From an uncultured Bacteroidota bacterium (GTDB lineage: Bacteria; Bacteroidota; Bacteroidia; JABEUT01): a DNA stretch of 64,000 bases. Under the pieces are notes generated by a model. It had not been told where the DNA came from. It saw only the letters and a list, made by a program, of their open reading frames with translations, and did not search any database. The number at the start of each line of letters is the position of its first letter. The first letter of the stretch is position 1. The stretch covers positions 1 to 64,000 of the forward strand of contig CAIWVW010000121.1 in the NCBI GenBank assembly GCA_903916255.1, given 5' to 3'. Shown piece by piece: positions 1 to 9,192 of the stretch. Position numbers and translations under genes: made by a program.

Positions 1-29
1 ATTTATATCTGCCAGTCGGGCTCCGACCT

Positions 30-302
30 AATTCGGTACCACTAAATAGTGTCTTTGCCTAAAGAACCCACTAATCTGTGAAATCTGTGGCATATCCCAT
101 GTATTTATTTGTTATGCTGCCCAAAGTCAATGACCGCTTTTTGCGTAGCATTTGCAGTTCACTGAAAATGTCCAGAATTACTGTTATATATGGACATAGC
201 CTCAAAGCCACAACGGGCATGGGCCGGCAGCCAAATATCCGGATTCCAAATACGCGAAAAACCCGGACATTTCACTCGCAAGAATTTTGCAGGAAGATTT
301 AA
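30..302 (+). repeat. Dispersed repeat, copy A (about 273 bp)
   Basis: This stretch matches, in inverted orientation, the sequence at 12952-13227, starting at a shared ATTCGGTACC and ending just after GGACATTTCACTCGCA. Both copies carry a short open frame (74 and 67 codons) whose peptides align without gaps, but differences fall at all codon positions, so I treat it as a repeat rather than a gene. Both copies keep paired ATGTCC/GGACAT motifs that could fold as hairpins (TGTCCA...TGGACA is retained in both). Confidence 0.75.
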
Positions 303-314
303 TATCGGAAACTG

Positions 315-388
315 AACTATAAACGATGAACTATGAACGGAACGCCCTTGTATTTCCTTTCATAGTTTATAGTTCATGGTTTACAGTT
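315..388 (-). terminator. Imperfect inverted repeat at the rng 3' end
   Basis: AACTATAAACGATGAACTAT (315-334) pairs with 369-388 with two mismatches over 20 bp. It overlaps the RNase G stop codon and could end its transcript, although no clear U-run follows. The AACTATGAAC-type words recur around 2190-2290, so it may simply be a low-complexity intergenic repeat. Confidence 0.4.
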
Positions 389-1943
389 ATTTAAGTGTAA
401 TTTCTTCGCCTCGTTTGTTGAGTATTTTATACTCGAGTAAATGTAAAGAAGCCTGTTCTTTTATTTTAAGCCCGTTTTTGTATTTGCTTATCCATTTTCG
501 TTTAATAGAACTGAATAATCCCTTATTAATATAGGCATAAATAAAGGGGTTGAGTAATAGGGTAACGTTCTTTTCATTTTGCCCGGTAACTATAAAGCGC
601 AGGGTATTTTCAATCTTATCGGTAATAAGGAAAGAAGGTTCCACTTCGCCTGTACCGCCACAAGTGGGGCACTTTTCCATCGTGTCAATAACAGTCTGGG
701 GCCTTACGCGCTCCCGTGTAATCTGAATTAATCCGAATTTGCTTGGCGGCAAAATATGATGTTTGGCCTTATCGGGCTTCATCATATCTTTAAACAGCTT
801 GAAAAGTTTGGCGCGGTTTTCTGCATTATACATGTCAATAAAATCGACCACTATAATACCACCAATATCCCGAAGCCTTAACTGGCGGGCTATTTCGGCA
901 GCAGCCTCCAGGTTCACATCAAGGGCATTGGTCTCCTGGTCATTCTTCGATTTGATACGGGTACCACTGTTTACGTCAATAACATGCAAGGCCTCAGTAT
1001 GCTCGATAATCAGGTAAGCACCGCTGGAAAGCCCTACTGTTCTTCCGAAGGAAGCCTTTATCTGGCGGTCGATTCCATAATGGTCGAAAATAGGGGCAGA
1101 GCCTTTATAAAGCTTTACGATGTTTTCTTTTTCAGGGGCAATAGTATGGACGTATTCCTTAATTTCTTCATACAATACTTCATCATCCACAGCTATATTA
1201 CTGAAAGAAGCATTTACGGTATCCCTTATGGCTACCGAGGTACGGCCCATTTCGCCCAACACTTTTTTAGGAGCATGAGCGCCTTTCAGGTTATTGAAGC
1301 ATTCTTCCCATTTTTTTACAAGCGAGTCAAGGTCGGCGCTGATTTCTTCAACGCTTTTTTCTTCGGCTACTGTGCGGACAATAAGCCCGAATCCTTTTGG
1401 TTTAATATTATCGAGCAGTTTTCGAAGCCTTTCCCTTTCTTCAGGAGTCCTGATTTTTTGTGAAACGGCAATCTTTTCGGCAAATGGTATCAGCACCAAA
1501 AACCTTCCGGGAAAAGTAATTTGCGAAGTAATGCGGGGACCTTTGGTAGATATAGGTTCTTTAGCAATCTGAACCAGCACGTTCTGGCCCTGTTGAAGCT
1601 GTTCCTGAATTTTCCCGTTTTTAGGAATATCGGCAAGGGTTTTAAAATACATAAGGGAAGATACCTTTGACTTGCCTGAAATAGCCCCTTGGGTATAATT
1701 GTTTAAAGAGGCAAACTGCGGGCCTAAGTCGTAATAGTGCAGAAAGGCGTCCTTTTCGTAGCCTACATTAATAAAGGCCGCATTAAGACTGCCGGCTATT
1801 TTACTTACCTTACCAAGATAAATATCGCCGACTGAAAATTGAGAATCGTTTCTTTCCCTCATGATTTCCACCAGCTTCTTGTCGCTGACAAGCGCGGTGA
1901 CCACCTCTGTAGGAGTAGAATTGATTATAAGCTCGTTGCTCAT
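387..1943 (-). CDS. rng: Ribonuclease E/G family protein (RNase G)
   Basis: Endoribonuclease of the Rne/Rng family, acting in the cytoplasm on rRNA precursors and mRNA. The N-terminus holds the S1-like RNA-binding domain (VGDIYLGKV...AAFINVGYEKDAFLH), the middle the nuclease core with conserved acidic stretches (HVIDVNSGTR and GGIIVVDFIDM), and near the C-terminus the zinc-link motif CPTCGGTGEV. At 518 aa it has the length of RNase G and lacks the long scaffold tail of RNase E. It lies downstream of HU and a TPR gene on the same strand, an arrangement I recall from other Bacteroidota. The start MSNELIINSTP matches the family's usual start. Confidence 0.95.
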   Translation of the reverse strand: MSNELIINSTPTEVVTALVSDKKLVEIMRERNDSQFSVGDIYLGKVSKIAGSLNAAFINVGYEKDAFLHYYDLGPQFASLNNYTQGAISGKSKVSSLMYFKTLADIPKNGKIQEQLQQGQNVLVQIAKEPISTKGPRITSQITFPGRFLVLIPFAEKIAVSQKIRTPEERERLRKLLDNIKPKGFGLIVRTVAEEKSVEEISADLDSLVKKWEECFNNLKGAHAPKKVLGEMGRTSVAIRDTVNASFSNIAVDDEVLYEEIKEYVHTIAPEKENIVKLYKGSAPIFDHYGIDRQIKASFGRTVGLSSGAYLIIEHTEALHVIDVNSGTRIKSKNDQETNALDVNLEAAAEIARQLRLRDIGGIIVVDFIDMYNAENRAKLFKLFKDMMKPDKAKHHILPPSKFGLIQITRERVRPQTVIDTMEKCPTCGGTGEVEPSFLITDKIENTLRFIVTGQNEKNVTLLLNPFIYAYINKGLFSSIKRKWISKYKNGLKIKEQASLHLLEYKILNKRGEEITLK

Positions 1944-1988
1944 AAATTAAGTTTTTTATTTGTATAAATTTGTTTAGGCTAATAATTT

Positions 1989-2032
1989 CCCGATAGCTAT
2001 CGGGATGTTCATTCCTCTGTGTCACAGGAATG
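1989..2032. repeat. Two adjacent palindromes in the rng upstream region
   Basis: CCCGATAGCTATCGGG (1989-2004) is a perfect 16-nt palindrome. It is followed by an inverted repeat with arms CATTCC/GGAATG (2010-2032). They lie in a 365-nt gene-poor gap between rng and the next small gene. The rest of that gap holds AT-rich repeated words (CTATAAGACATGAACTATAGG and inverted relatives up to about 2300) and no gene that I can support. Confidence 0.55.
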
Positions 2033-2308
2033 CCCGCCCGGATGAATCGTTCGGACGAGGCTATTAATGAACTATACTGGTAGTTCCTAACATTTCCGGG
2101 TTTCATCATTAGCCGATTGATAAAGCCCAATAAGGTTGTGGTTATTCGTGACAATAACCCAATAAGATTTTTGTTGCCTGATTGCATTAAATAGTAGCTG
2201 TAAGCTATGAACTGTAAGACAATATAATAAATAACAAACTATAAGACATGAACTATAGGATACCCGGTAATTACCTATATCTTATAGCTCATATCTCATA
2301 GCTAATTA

Positions 2309-2404
2309 TTATCTAAGTCTCTTTTTATGCCTGTTTTTACGTAAGCGTTTCTTTCTTTTGTGGGTGGCCATTTTATGGCGTTTTCTTTTCTTTCCGCAAG
2401 GCAT
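2309..2404 (-). CDS. Small basic AURKAIP1/COX24-domain protein
   Basis: A 31-codon gene too short for the ORF track. It encodes MPCGKKRKRHKMATHKRKKR... and ends RHKKRLR, consisting almost wholly of Lys, Arg and His. This sequence type is conserved across Bacteroidota and is annotated as an AURKAIP1/COX24 domain protein; relatives of this domain are small-ribosomal-subunit proteins (mitochondrial mS38, mycobacterial bS22). A ribosomal role is therefore plausible but inferred. It lies between the TPR gene and rng on the same strand. Confidence 0.85.
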   Translation of the reverse strand: MPCGKKRKRHKMATHKRKKRLRKNRHKKRLR

Positions 2405-2439
2405 GATAGAATAAAATTTATAAGTTTATAATTTGATTA

Positions 2440-3291
2440 TTATTTGGTTGTATCGTTTTCCAGTTTCTCTTTTATATATCTGTCAATATCTGCTTTTATG
2501 GCAGAATCGGGCGCGAAGATACGGTATTTTTTCAGATTAGCTATGGCTTCCTGTTTATTTCCATTTTCTTCATAGCATTGTGCCAGGAATAAATAGGCTT
2601 CTTTGTAGTTTGGGTCTATCTGTAAAACCCTCTTAAACCGATAGATAGCCTTTGGTAATTGGTTGGAACGGATAGAGAATTTGCCCAATGCAATTTGTGC
2701 ATTCATGTTATTAGAATCTTTTCGGAGGACACTTTCAATAGTCTTTATTCCTTCCATTGGGTTATTGCCATCCACCAAACATTCGCCTAAACCAACCTGG
2801 GCATCAGCATATGCAGAATCTATTTTAATGGAATTTGCAAAACACTTCTGGGCTTGTTCTATTAATACATCTTTCAGGTTTGTTTTACCTAAAGATGAAT
2901 AATCGTAAAACTCCTGGCCCGCATGGGTCCATAAACCGGCAGAGTTTTTTATGGCTGCCAGTTTTTCCGTATAATAAGCAGCAATTATAGGCTGCCCAAT
3001 ACTATCGAGGGTTTGAGCAAGGTGGGCTAAAATATGTGGCTTGGCACTATCAGGTGAGCCGGATAAGGCGTTTTTTAAGCCATTGACTAATTTTTTTTCA
3101 GCAGGTGGTATGGAATCTTCCGAGGCTGTAATGACCTGGTCGAAATCTACCGTATTACCTGCATGGGCAGAAGACTGCGGACCCATAGGGCTATCGGAGG
3201 GTGGAGCTTTTCTGTTAATGAAGAAAAGCGCAGCAAATAAAAGAAAACCCCCGACAACGGCAAGCCACTGTCGGGAGGTAAATTTAGACAT
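2440..3291 (-). CDS. Membrane-anchored tetratricopeptide repeat protein
   Basis: 283 aa. The N-terminus (WLAVVGGFLLFAALFFINR) is an uncleaved signal anchor. It is followed by a low-complexity linker and then, from about residue 140, TPR units such as ADAQVGLGECLVDG, MNAQIALGKFSIRSNQLPKAIYRFKRVLQIDP and YKEAYLFLAQCYEENGNKQEAIANLKKY. TPRs mediate protein-protein contacts; no enzyme domain is visible. The gene starts 12 nt after HU and is followed by the COX24-like gene and rng, so all four are probably co-transcribed. Its partner and exact role cannot be deduced from sequence. Confidence 0.85.
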   Translation of the reverse strand: MSKFTSRQWLAVVGGFLLFAALFFINRKAPPSDSPMGPQSSAHAGNTVDFDQVITASEDSIPPAEKKLVNGLKNALSGSPDSAKPHILAHLAQTLDSIGQPIIAAYYTEKLAAIKNSAGLWTHAGQEFYDYSSLGKTNLKDVLIEQAQKCFANSIKIDSAYADAQVGLGECLVDGNNPMEGIKTIESVLRKDSNNMNAQIALGKFSIRSNQLPKAIYRFKRVLQIDPNYKEAYLFLAQCYEENGNKQEAIANLKKYRIFAPDSAIKADIDRYIKEKLENDTTK

Positions 3292-3303
3292 TGAGTAATT
3301 TTG

Positions 3304-3588
3304 TTACTTTACAGCTTTCTTTACTTTTTCAGAGAACTTCTTGGAAGGTCTGAAAGCCGGAATGTAGTGCGCCGGAAGGTTAATGGCAGTGTTTTTAGAA
3401 ATGTTTCTAGCTACTTTTGCCGCTCTTCTTTTGATGATAAAATTACCAAATCCCCGTAATGAAACGGTTTCTTTGTGGATGATGTGTTCTTTAACCGAGG
3501 TCATAAAGGCTTCAACGGTGGCTTCTACCATTGCCCTTTCAATGCCGGTTTTTTCGGAAATCTCCTTTACAATTTCTGCTTTTGTCAT
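3304..3588 (-). CDS. HU/IHF-family DNA-binding protein
   Basis: A 94-aa nucleoid-type protein with the HU fold: helical N-terminus MTKAEIVKEISEKTGIERAM and beta-arm core VSLRGFGNFIIKRRAAKVARN. The usual RNPxTG arm signature is replaced by ARNISKNTAINLPAHYIPAFRPSKKF, marking the IHF-like Bacteroidota subfamily. A close paralogue lies at 44515-44799, and a canonical HU at 43358-43633. It heads the HU-TPR-COX24-rng run. A TACTTTTG -7 box lies about 25 nt upstream of the start. Confidence 0.95.
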   Translation of the reverse strand: MTKAEIVKEISEKTGIERAMVEATVEAFMTSVKEHIIHKETVSLRGFGNFIIKRRAAKVARNISKNTAINLPAHYIPAFRPSKKFSEKVKKAVK

Positions 3589-3611
3589 GACATTTTGAAT
3601 TAAGGTTTACG

Positions 3612-3619
3612 CAAAAGTA
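3612..3619 (-). promoter_or_regulatory. -7 promoter box for the HU operon
   Basis: On the minus strand this reads TACTTTTG, matching the Bacteroidota -7 consensus TAnnTTTG, 24 nt upstream of the HU start codon. Confidence 0.6.
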
Positions 3620-3655
3620 TAAAAAATGTAATTCGGAGGCTAATTATTTCCCTCT

Positions 3656-4141
3656 TTATTTTTTTATATACTCAAGAAAAGCAAAAGGATAGGGGTTCTT
3701 TTCGTCGGCAGGATGCTCTGCAATCCTTGTTTGCAACCACTTTTCCTGATTTATGTCGGGGAAATAGGCATCGCCTTCAAAATCACCATAAATTCGGGTC
3801 AAATATATTTTATTGGCTATACTCATAGATTGACGGTAAATTTCCGCACCTCCAATAATAAATACTTCTTCTTCTCCCTTAACAAGCAATAAGGCTTCAT
3901 CCAGTGAATGTACAACCTCACAACCCTCAATTAAAAGAGTTTTATCTCTTGTAATAATAATGTTTTTCCTGTTTTTTAAAGGCTTTCCAAACGATTCGTA
4001 TGTTTTTCTGCCCATAATAACGGAATGGTTCATGGTTAAGTTCATAAAGAACTTCATGTCGGTAGGCATTTTCCATAAAAGCCTATTATTGCCGCCAATA
4101 ACGTTGTTGTTTCCTGCTGCGGCAACTAGTGATATAATCAT
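3656..4141 (-). CDS. folA: Dihydrofolate reductase
   Basis: 161 aa, NADPH-dependent reduction of dihydrofolate to tetrahydrofolate. The start MIISLVAAAGNNNVIGGNNRLLWKMPTD has the usual N-terminal strand, the (L)W residue of the mobile loop, and the Asp in MPTDMKFF that protonates substrate. MGRKTYESFGKPLKNRKNIIITR is the cofactor and substrate region, and EEVFIIGGAEIYRQ the GG motif binding NADPH. It starts 3 nt after the end of thyA on the same strand; the pair regenerates the folate that ThyA oxidises. Confidence 0.97.
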   Translation of the reverse strand: MIISLVAAAGNNNVIGGNNRLLWKMPTDMKFFMNLTMNHSVIMGRKTYESFGKPLKNRKNIIITRDKTLLIEGCEVVHSLDEALLLVKGEEEVFIIGGAEIYRQSMSIANKIYLTRIYGDFEGDAYFPDINQEKWLQTRIAEHPADEKNPYPFAFLEYIKK

Positions 4142-4144
4142 AGT

Positions 4145-4939
4145 TTAAACGGCTATTGGTGCTTTAATAGTAGGATGCGGGTCATATCCTTCCAATTTGA
4201 AATCGGAATATTGGAACCCGAAAATATCTTTTATTTCAGGATTGATAAGCATTTCAGGCAGTTTTCGTGTTTCCCTTGAAAGTTGAAGTTTGGTTTGTTC
4301 CAAATGATTCAAATATAAATGAGCATCGCCGAAGGTGTGAATAAATTCCCCCGGCTTTAAATCGCAAACCTGCGCTATCATCAGTGTTAATAAAGCGTAG
4401 GATGCAATATTGAAAGGCACTCCCAGAAATACATCGGCGCTGCGCTGGTATAACTGGCACGATAATCTGCCATCGCTTACATAAAACTGAAATAACACAT
4501 GGCAGGGCGGAAGTTTCATTTTATCTACTTCGCCCACGTTCCAGGCATTCACAATAAGCCTTCTTGAATCAGGGTTCTTTTTTATCTGGTTAATAAGGTT
4601 TGTAATCTGGTCAATGTGCCTGCCATCAGCAGTGGGCCAGCTTCTCCATTGGTAGCCATATACAGGGCCAAGGTTCCCTTCGGCATCGGCCCATTCATCC
4701 CAAATAGTAACTCCGTTTTCCTTTAAGTATTTGATGTTTGTATCGCCTTTCAAAAACCAGAGCAGTTCATAAATAATTGAGCGTAAATGCAGTTTTTTGG
4801 TTGTAAGGGCGGGAAACCCTTTTGATAGGTCGAAGCGCATTTGGTAGCCAAAAACACTTAATGTTCCCGTTCCGGTTCGGTCTTGTTTTTTTACTCCTTT
4901 TTCAAGGATATGTTCAAGTAAATCTAAATACTGCTTCAA
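4145..4939 (-). CDS. thyA: Thymidylate synthase
   Basis: 264 aa. Converts dUMP to dTMP with methylene-tetrahydrofolate as carbon donor and reductant. Visible landmarks: the N-terminal [11 protein letters not shown] loop, the active-site cysteine in [31 protein letters not shown] binding dUMP and folate, and the C-terminal IKAPIAV tail that closes the active site. Length equals that of the E. coli enzyme. It forms an operon with folA, the classic functional pair. A TAATTTTG box lies about 27 nt upstream. Confidence 0.98.
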   Translation of the reverse strand: MKQYLDLLEHILEKGVKKQDRTGTGTLSVFGYQMRFDLSKGFPALTTKKLHLRSIIYELLWFLKGDTNIKYLKENGVTIWDEWADAEGNLGPVYGYQWRSWPTADGRHIDQITNLINQIKKNPDSRRLIVNAWNVGEVDKMKLPPCHVLFQFYVSDGRLSCQLYQRSADVFLGVPFNIASYALLTLMIAQVCDLKPGEFIHTFGDAHLYLNHLEQTKLQLSRETRKLPEMLINPEIKDIFGFQYSDFKLEGYDPHPTIKAPIAV

Positions 4940-4965
4940 TGGGATTGCTTGATTTTATGCCATCC

Positions 4966-4973
4966 AAAATTAT
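4966..4973 (-). promoter_or_regulatory. -7 promoter box for thyA-folA
   Basis: On the minus strand this reads TAATTTTG (TAnnTTTG consensus), 27 nt upstream of the thyA start codon. Confidence 0.55.
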
Positions 4974-5018
4974 AAAAGAAATGCGCCCCGTCAGTTGAAA
5001 GTTTAAACAAGTTATTCA

Positions 5019-5654
5019 CTACTTAGTGGCTTCCATGGCAAGGCTATTTAAAAATCTTTCCCGGTCTTCCACATGGCTGAACATGGGGTCAGGGTTATCA
5101 TTAAACTGGCATCTGCGGATATTTCTGAATCCTGCTTTTGATAATTCTGCGGCCAAGGAATAGTAATCCCACATCCATAAATGATGGGAGTTTCCGAAAA
5201 AACCTTTGATAAATGCTTTTGTGCCATACTGTCTTTTGGTAACACCCATTAATGTATTACCAATAAATGATACTGCGGCATCCGGGTTATGATTATTGAG
5301 GTCTTGAACATATATTCTGGCCAAGTATTCCAAATCCGGCAGTACAAATCGAAAAGTACCGCCGGTCTTTAGCATTGAATACGTGTTATTCAGTGCAGTT
5401 CTTAAATCCTGCAATGCCAAATGTTCCAATGTATGTGAACAATATGCTGCGTCCACTCCTCCTCGTTTTTCAGGCAACCCTTTTACAATGTCTCCATACA
5501 TAATGTTAGCTGGGAAATGAATGTCCTGATTGAATATTTTTGTGATTACTTTTCCAACAATAGGAATTTTCCTGATTCGCAGGGTAGGTGAAATATCATA
5601 ATTTACCCATTCCTTTGGTGCGCATAATCCACAACCATATTGTACGTATCTCAT
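5019..5654 (-). CDS. SAM-dependent class I methyltransferase
   Basis: 211 aa. MRYVQYGCGLCAPKEWVNYDISP resembles the glycine-rich SAM-binding loop and acidic strand 2 of type-11 methyltransferases. YCSHTLEHLALQDLRTALNNTYSMLKTGGTFRFVLPDLEYLARIY is the typical motif of the family that acts near lipopolysaccharide or glycan clusters (S/D-H-x-LEH). The substrate is unknown. It lies alone between thyA and the 3-hydroxyacyl-CoA dehydrogenase gene; the glycosyltransferase and O-antigen ligase upstream on the same strand make a surface-glycan role possible but not shown. Confidence 0.8.
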   Translation of the reverse strand: MRYVQYGCGLCAPKEWVNYDISPTLRIRKIPIVGKVITKIFNQDIHFPANIMYGDIVKGLPEKRGGVDAAYCSHTLEHLALQDLRTALNNTYSMLKTGGTFRFVLPDLEYLARIYVQDLNNHNPDAAVSFIGNTLMGVTKRQYGTKAFIKGFFGNSHHLWMWDYYSLAAELSKAGFRNIRRCQFNDNPDPMFSHVEDRERFLNSLAMEATK

Positions 5655-5703
5655 ATTTTATAGTTTAAATTGCTTTAAAATTGTAAGGAATAGAGGTGTG
5701 TTT

Positions 5704-6858
5704 TTATTTTTTGCCTTTTATTTTTTGCTTCAAAAGAAGGCTTGGCCTGTATCGTTCCTCATTATAATCAGAACGAAGGGATTCCATTGCTTTTAAAATA
5801 TTTTCCAATCCGATATCATCGCCCCATTGTAGCAGGCCTTTGGGGTAATTAACACCTTTTGTCATGGCTGTTTCCAGATCTGCGCGTGTTGCAATTTGGC
5901 ATGAAAGAGCTTCGTATGCTTCATTAATAAGCATAGCCATAATGCGCATAAATATTTGTTTGCCCAATGTTTCATTCTTTACAGGTTCGGGTTTTAGGGC
6001 TCCTTCAGCGTAATCATAATACCCTTTGCCGGTTTTTTTACCCCAAAAGCCTGCTTCAAATAATCTTTTTTGTGTAATAGAGGGTTTATATCTGGCATCA
6101 TAAAAGAATTGCTGCCAAACGGTTTCCGTTACTTTGTAGTTAACATCATTGCCGATAAAATCCATCAACTCGAAGGGCCCCATTTTAAAACCACCCATTT
6201 CTTTCATTACCCAGTCAATAGTCGCAAAATCAGCAAGTCCTTCTTCGTATATCCGGATGGCTTCGCCATAATATGAACGCGCCACCCTGTTAACGATAAA
6301 GCCTGGAGTATCCTTTGCCAGAACAGTGGTTTTACCCCACGACTGTATAGTTTCGATTGCAATCTGAGCAACTCCATTATCGGTAGCCAGTCCCGGAATA
6401 ATTTCCACCAGCGGCATAATGGGTGCGGGATTGAAAAAATGAATACCTATAAAGCGAGATGGGTTTTTGCACGCTGAAGCAATAGAAGTAACCGAAATAG
6501 ACGATGTATTTGTAGCAAGTATACAAGTAGTTGTGCAAACTGCTTCCAGGTTTTTAAAAAGTTCTTTTTTTATTGCAAGGTCTTCGATAATAGCTTCGAT
6601 TACCATGCCGCAATCTTTAAAATCATGAATGCCGGTGGCCATTGTAATTCGGGCGACTGCTTCGTTGGCTTTTTCAGGAGTAATCTTACCTTTTTCGGCA
6701 AGATTTTCTAACATTTTTTTTAGTTTGACATAAGCCGTTTTAAGGGCTGTTTCATTTGTATCGAACATTATTACATCGCAACCGGAAACTGCCGCCAATT
6801 GAACAATTCCGCTACCCATAGTGCCCGAGCCAATTACGCCAATTATTTTTGCATTCAT
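5704..6858 (-). CDS. 3-hydroxyacyl-CoA dehydrogenase
   Basis: 384 aa. NAD-dependent oxidation of 3-hydroxyacyl-CoA to 3-ketoacyl-CoA in fatty-acid or butanoate metabolism. The N-terminal Rossmann fold shows IIGVIGSGTMGSGIVQLAA and the NAD-ribose acidic residue in VIMFDTN. MVIEAIIEDLAIKKELF and ATNTSSISVTSIA are family signatures, and HFFNPAPIMPLVEII contains the catalytic His. Two C-terminal 3HCDH domains follow (VNRVARSYYGEAIRIYEEG and MTKGVNYPKGLLQWGDDIG), which explains the extra length over single-domain HbdA. It begins 11 nt from the end of the glycosyltransferase gene. Confidence 0.93.
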   Translation of the reverse strand: MNAKIIGVIGSGTMGSGIVQLAAVSGCDVIMFDTNETALKTAYVKLKKMLENLAEKGKITPEKANEAVARITMATGIHDFKDCGMVIEAIIEDLAIKKELFKNLEAVCTTTCILATNTSSISVTSIASACKNPSRFIGIHFFNPAPIMPLVEIIPGLATDNGVAQIAIETIQSWGKTTVLAKDTPGFIVNRVARSYYGEAIRIYEEGLADFATIDWVMKEMGGFKMGPFELMDFIGNDVNYKVTETVWQQFFYDARYKPSITQKRLFEAGFWGKKTGKGYYDYAEGALKPEPVKNETLGKQIFMRIMAMLINEAYEALSCQIATRADLETAMTKGVNYPKGLLQWGDDIGLENILKAMESLRSDYNEERYRPSLLLKQKIKGKK

Positions 6859-6869
6859 TGTTTGTTGGT

Positions 6870-7934
6870 TTATTGCAATGTATTCATTAATGTTTCAGCC
6901 CATTTTTCAGGGGTAATAGTGAAGGCTTTTTCCCTGCTTATAGCACCCATCCGTAGTAGTTCATCATCGCTCAAAGATGCAATTTTCTTTAATAGGGCCT
7001 TTATGCTTTCCTTGTTTCCGGGTTTAAAAGTAAAGCCGTTATCTCCTTCTTTAATAAAAAATTCTGTTGAGCCAACTGCATCAGAAGCAATTAAAGGAAA
7101 ACCGGCTGCGGCAAATTCATGCAGCACAACACCCCATGGCTCAAAATGACTTGGAAGCATAAATACCCCTCCGTTTTCAATTAACGTTGCAAAGTTTTCT
7201 GGCTGAATAAATCCCAAGTGCTTTATTTTAGGGTGAATGGCAGGTTGTTCAGCGCCAGTGCCTGCACACCATAGTTCCCATCTGTTTGGTTCTTCTTCCT
7301 GCCATTCTATAAAGGCTTCCCATAAATCCAATATTCCTTTGAACTTATAATATCTTCCTGCAAAAATAATGCGGTGTGGATAGCTATTTCTTTTTGCCGG
7401 CAGAAACGTGTCTCCCATGGATATAAATAAATCGACATCAGCCGCATAAAAGCCCATCAGGATTTCACTGTTTTTGAATCCTAAATTGAGAGCGTATTGC
7501 CTTTGCTTACTGCCGGGAACCCAGCAATGGGTAAATATTTGTTTTATGGTGAATCTGCTTAATATGCAAGCCAGGTATTGTTTAGCAGAGCCATTCCACT
7601 GGTTATCTAGCCCGATAACTAAGGGTATTTTTTTTTTGAATTTCTTTGCCTGTGTAAGATATTCTTTATCAATCCAGCCACTGCAATAGATAAAATCAGG
7701 TTTTATGGCGTCTATTTTTTCTTGCAATAATTTCCCCGGCAAATTCTTTTTCTCTATAAAAGTTACATTCTCACTGAATTTAAAATCGAAAGGAGCTTCC
7801 TTATTTACAGGCCAGTGAATTACATAAATATCAACGGCATGTAATTCGCTTAATTTTTTCAAACAGGCGATAAAATAACCAGCAAGCTCAGTGTACAGGA
7901 ATAATAGCTTGGGCTTTGTTTGGTATGATTTCAT
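6870..7934 (-). CDS. Glycosyltransferase family 4-type protein
   Basis: 354 aa with a GT-B fold. The N-terminal acceptor domain begins PKLLFLYTELAGYFIACLKKLSEL. The C-terminal nucleotide-sugar domain contains RIIFAGRYYKFKGILDLWEAF, a retaining GT4 feature, and the E-x7-E-like region HFEPWGVVLHEFAAAGFPLIASDAVGSTEFF. It probably transfers a sugar onto a surface polysaccharide or lipid carrier. Its first 47 nt overlap the end of the O-antigen ligase gene in another frame, so the two are co-transcribed and likely act in the same glycan pathway. Confidence 0.88.
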   Translation of the reverse strand: MKSYQTKPKLLFLYTELAGYFIACLKKLSELHAVDIYVIHWPVNKEAPFDFKFSENVTFIEKKNLPGKLLQEKIDAIKPDFIYCSGWIDKEYLTQAKKFKKKIPLVIGLDNQWNGSAKQYLACILSRFTIKQIFTHCWVPGSKQRQYALNLGFKNSEILMGFYAADVDLFISMGDTFLPAKRNSYPHRIIFAGRYYKFKGILDLWEAFIEWQEEEPNRWELWCAGTGAEQPAIHPKIKHLGFIQPENFATLIENGGVFMLPSHFEPWGVVLHEFAAAGFPLIASDAVGSTEFFIKEGDNGFTFKPGNKESIKALLKKIASLSDDELLRMGAISREKAFTITPEKWAETLMNTLQ

Positions 7935-9192
7935 CGCTGGTGTAAACGGTTAAAAACAGGACAATAATAAGCGTGTATGGGTTCAAAGATGAGGTTAAAT
8001 ACGATTCGAAAAAGGCCGAGAAAAAGATGGCAAACATAGCTGCTATAATTACTTTTTGCTTTCGTGCAGCTTTAATAAATGAACCAACCATTGCAAACAG
8101 ATATAACAGGAGGCCAATGAGCCCTGTATCGAGCCAAAAAGTAAGAAAAGAATTATGCGCATTACCCTGGTGTCCAAAATCATTCAGTGTTTTTTGGTTT
8201 AAGTCAAACAGATAATTAGTATACTCAAACCCGCGGCCAAGGAATATATCTTTAGTAATATTATCCCATGCAAGCTTCCAGGCAACATACCTTCCAGCTG
8301 CATTCGACAGCGTTTCTGTTCTGAAATAGCTTTCGGCGCCTATGGATTTTACAATAGATACAATATTAATGTTAATATATTCATAACCGGTAAGGATAAA
8401 CAGAAGCAACAGGAATCCCAGAAGCGGCGAAATACGGGTGAGGTAAGAAAACATAATGTAAATCATTATGGCTACAATGGTATTTCGGGAGCCGCATAAG
8501 AAAACAGAAACTAAAATTAAGAAGTATACAATTATTTTTTCCTGGCGGTGGAACAAATCCGGCAGTGACCTGTTAATTAAGGCAAACATTAAAAAGAACA
8601 CAAGGCAGTAAAGTCCCAGTCCGTTTGGATTCCCAAGCAAACCCCGGAACCGCGCCTCGAATGATACAGGCAATGGAAGGAACACTTTTAATAACAAACC
8701 AATTAATAGTACAAAAACACCTACATATACAAGCAGTTTTATGAAATCATAGCCGTCATCGCGGTAGCTCTTATTTATATAGTTTGGAGCAGTGAACAGG
8801 AGCAGAAAATAGGATAATGTTTTTGCGAGGCCTGTTAATATCACCGGAGAATGGATTAAACAATAAAAAGATACTATGATAAATGGCATAAAGAGCAGAT
8901 AGAAACGACTTAGCGGATAAAACTTTTTTGCGTTTAGAAAAATAAATAAAGTCATTAAAATAATGTAGACATATTTAGCCGATTCAAAACTTGAAAATAT
9001 GGTTAAGCGGCTATCCGACATGGTACATACAAACCAAAGCCCGGCAAGCAGTTCGGTATCTTTGTTTCGCAGTTTTAAAAGTAATACACACAAGGCAACA
9101 AATGCAATGTTAACGGGTCCGCCTGCTATAGAAATAAGCATCCATAGGCTTATCATTACAAAAAATTGCCGGTATTTAATAATTGTCTCCAC
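7888..9192 (-). CDS. O-antigen ligase/polymerase family membrane protein
   Basis: 434 aa, very hydrophobic, with about 10-12 predicted membrane helices. It contains a large periplasmic loop of the Wzy_C/WaaL superfamily: GRYVAWKLAWDNITKDIFLGRGFEY followed by GNAHNSFLTFWLDTGLIGLLLYL, whose NxH...LDTGxxG pattern is the family hallmark. Such proteins either polymerise repeat units or ligate O-antigen to lipid A core; sequence alone does not separate the two. It overlaps the GT4 gene by 47 nt. The C-terminal hydrophobic stretch SSLNPYTLIIVLFLTVYT is a last helix. Confidence 0.87.
   Translation of the reverse strand: METIIKYRQFFVMISLWMLISIAGGPVNIAFVALCVLLLKLRNKDTELLAGLWFVCTMSDSRLTIFSSFESAKYVYIILMTLFIFLNAKKFYPLSRFYLLFMPFIIVSFYCLIHSPVILTGLAKTLSYFLLLFTAPNYINKSYRDDGYDFIKLLVYVGVFVLLIGLLLKVFLPLPVSFEARFRGLLGNPNGLGLYCLVFFLMFALINRSLPDLFHRQEKIIVYFLILVSVFLCGSRNTIVAIMIYIMFSYLTRISPLLGFLLLLFILTGYEYININIVSIVKSIGAESYFRTETLSNAAGRYVAWKLAWDNITKDIFLGRGFEYTNYLFDLNQKTLNDFGHQGNAHNSFLTFWLDTGLIGLLLYLFAMVGSFIKAARKQKVIIAAMFAIFFSAFFESYLTSSLNPYTLIIVLFLTVYTSDEIIPNKAQAIIPVH

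Noticed and set aside
78-302. 74-aa ORF as a gene (and 12955-13158 as its homologue)
   Set aside because: The two copies differ at all codon positions and there is no supporting start signal, so I list them as a repeat; the shared frame is noted as a finding.
1810-2187. 125-aa minus-strand ORF
   Set aside because: It overlaps the start of rng and runs through palindromic intergenic DNA; it has no recognisable protein pattern.
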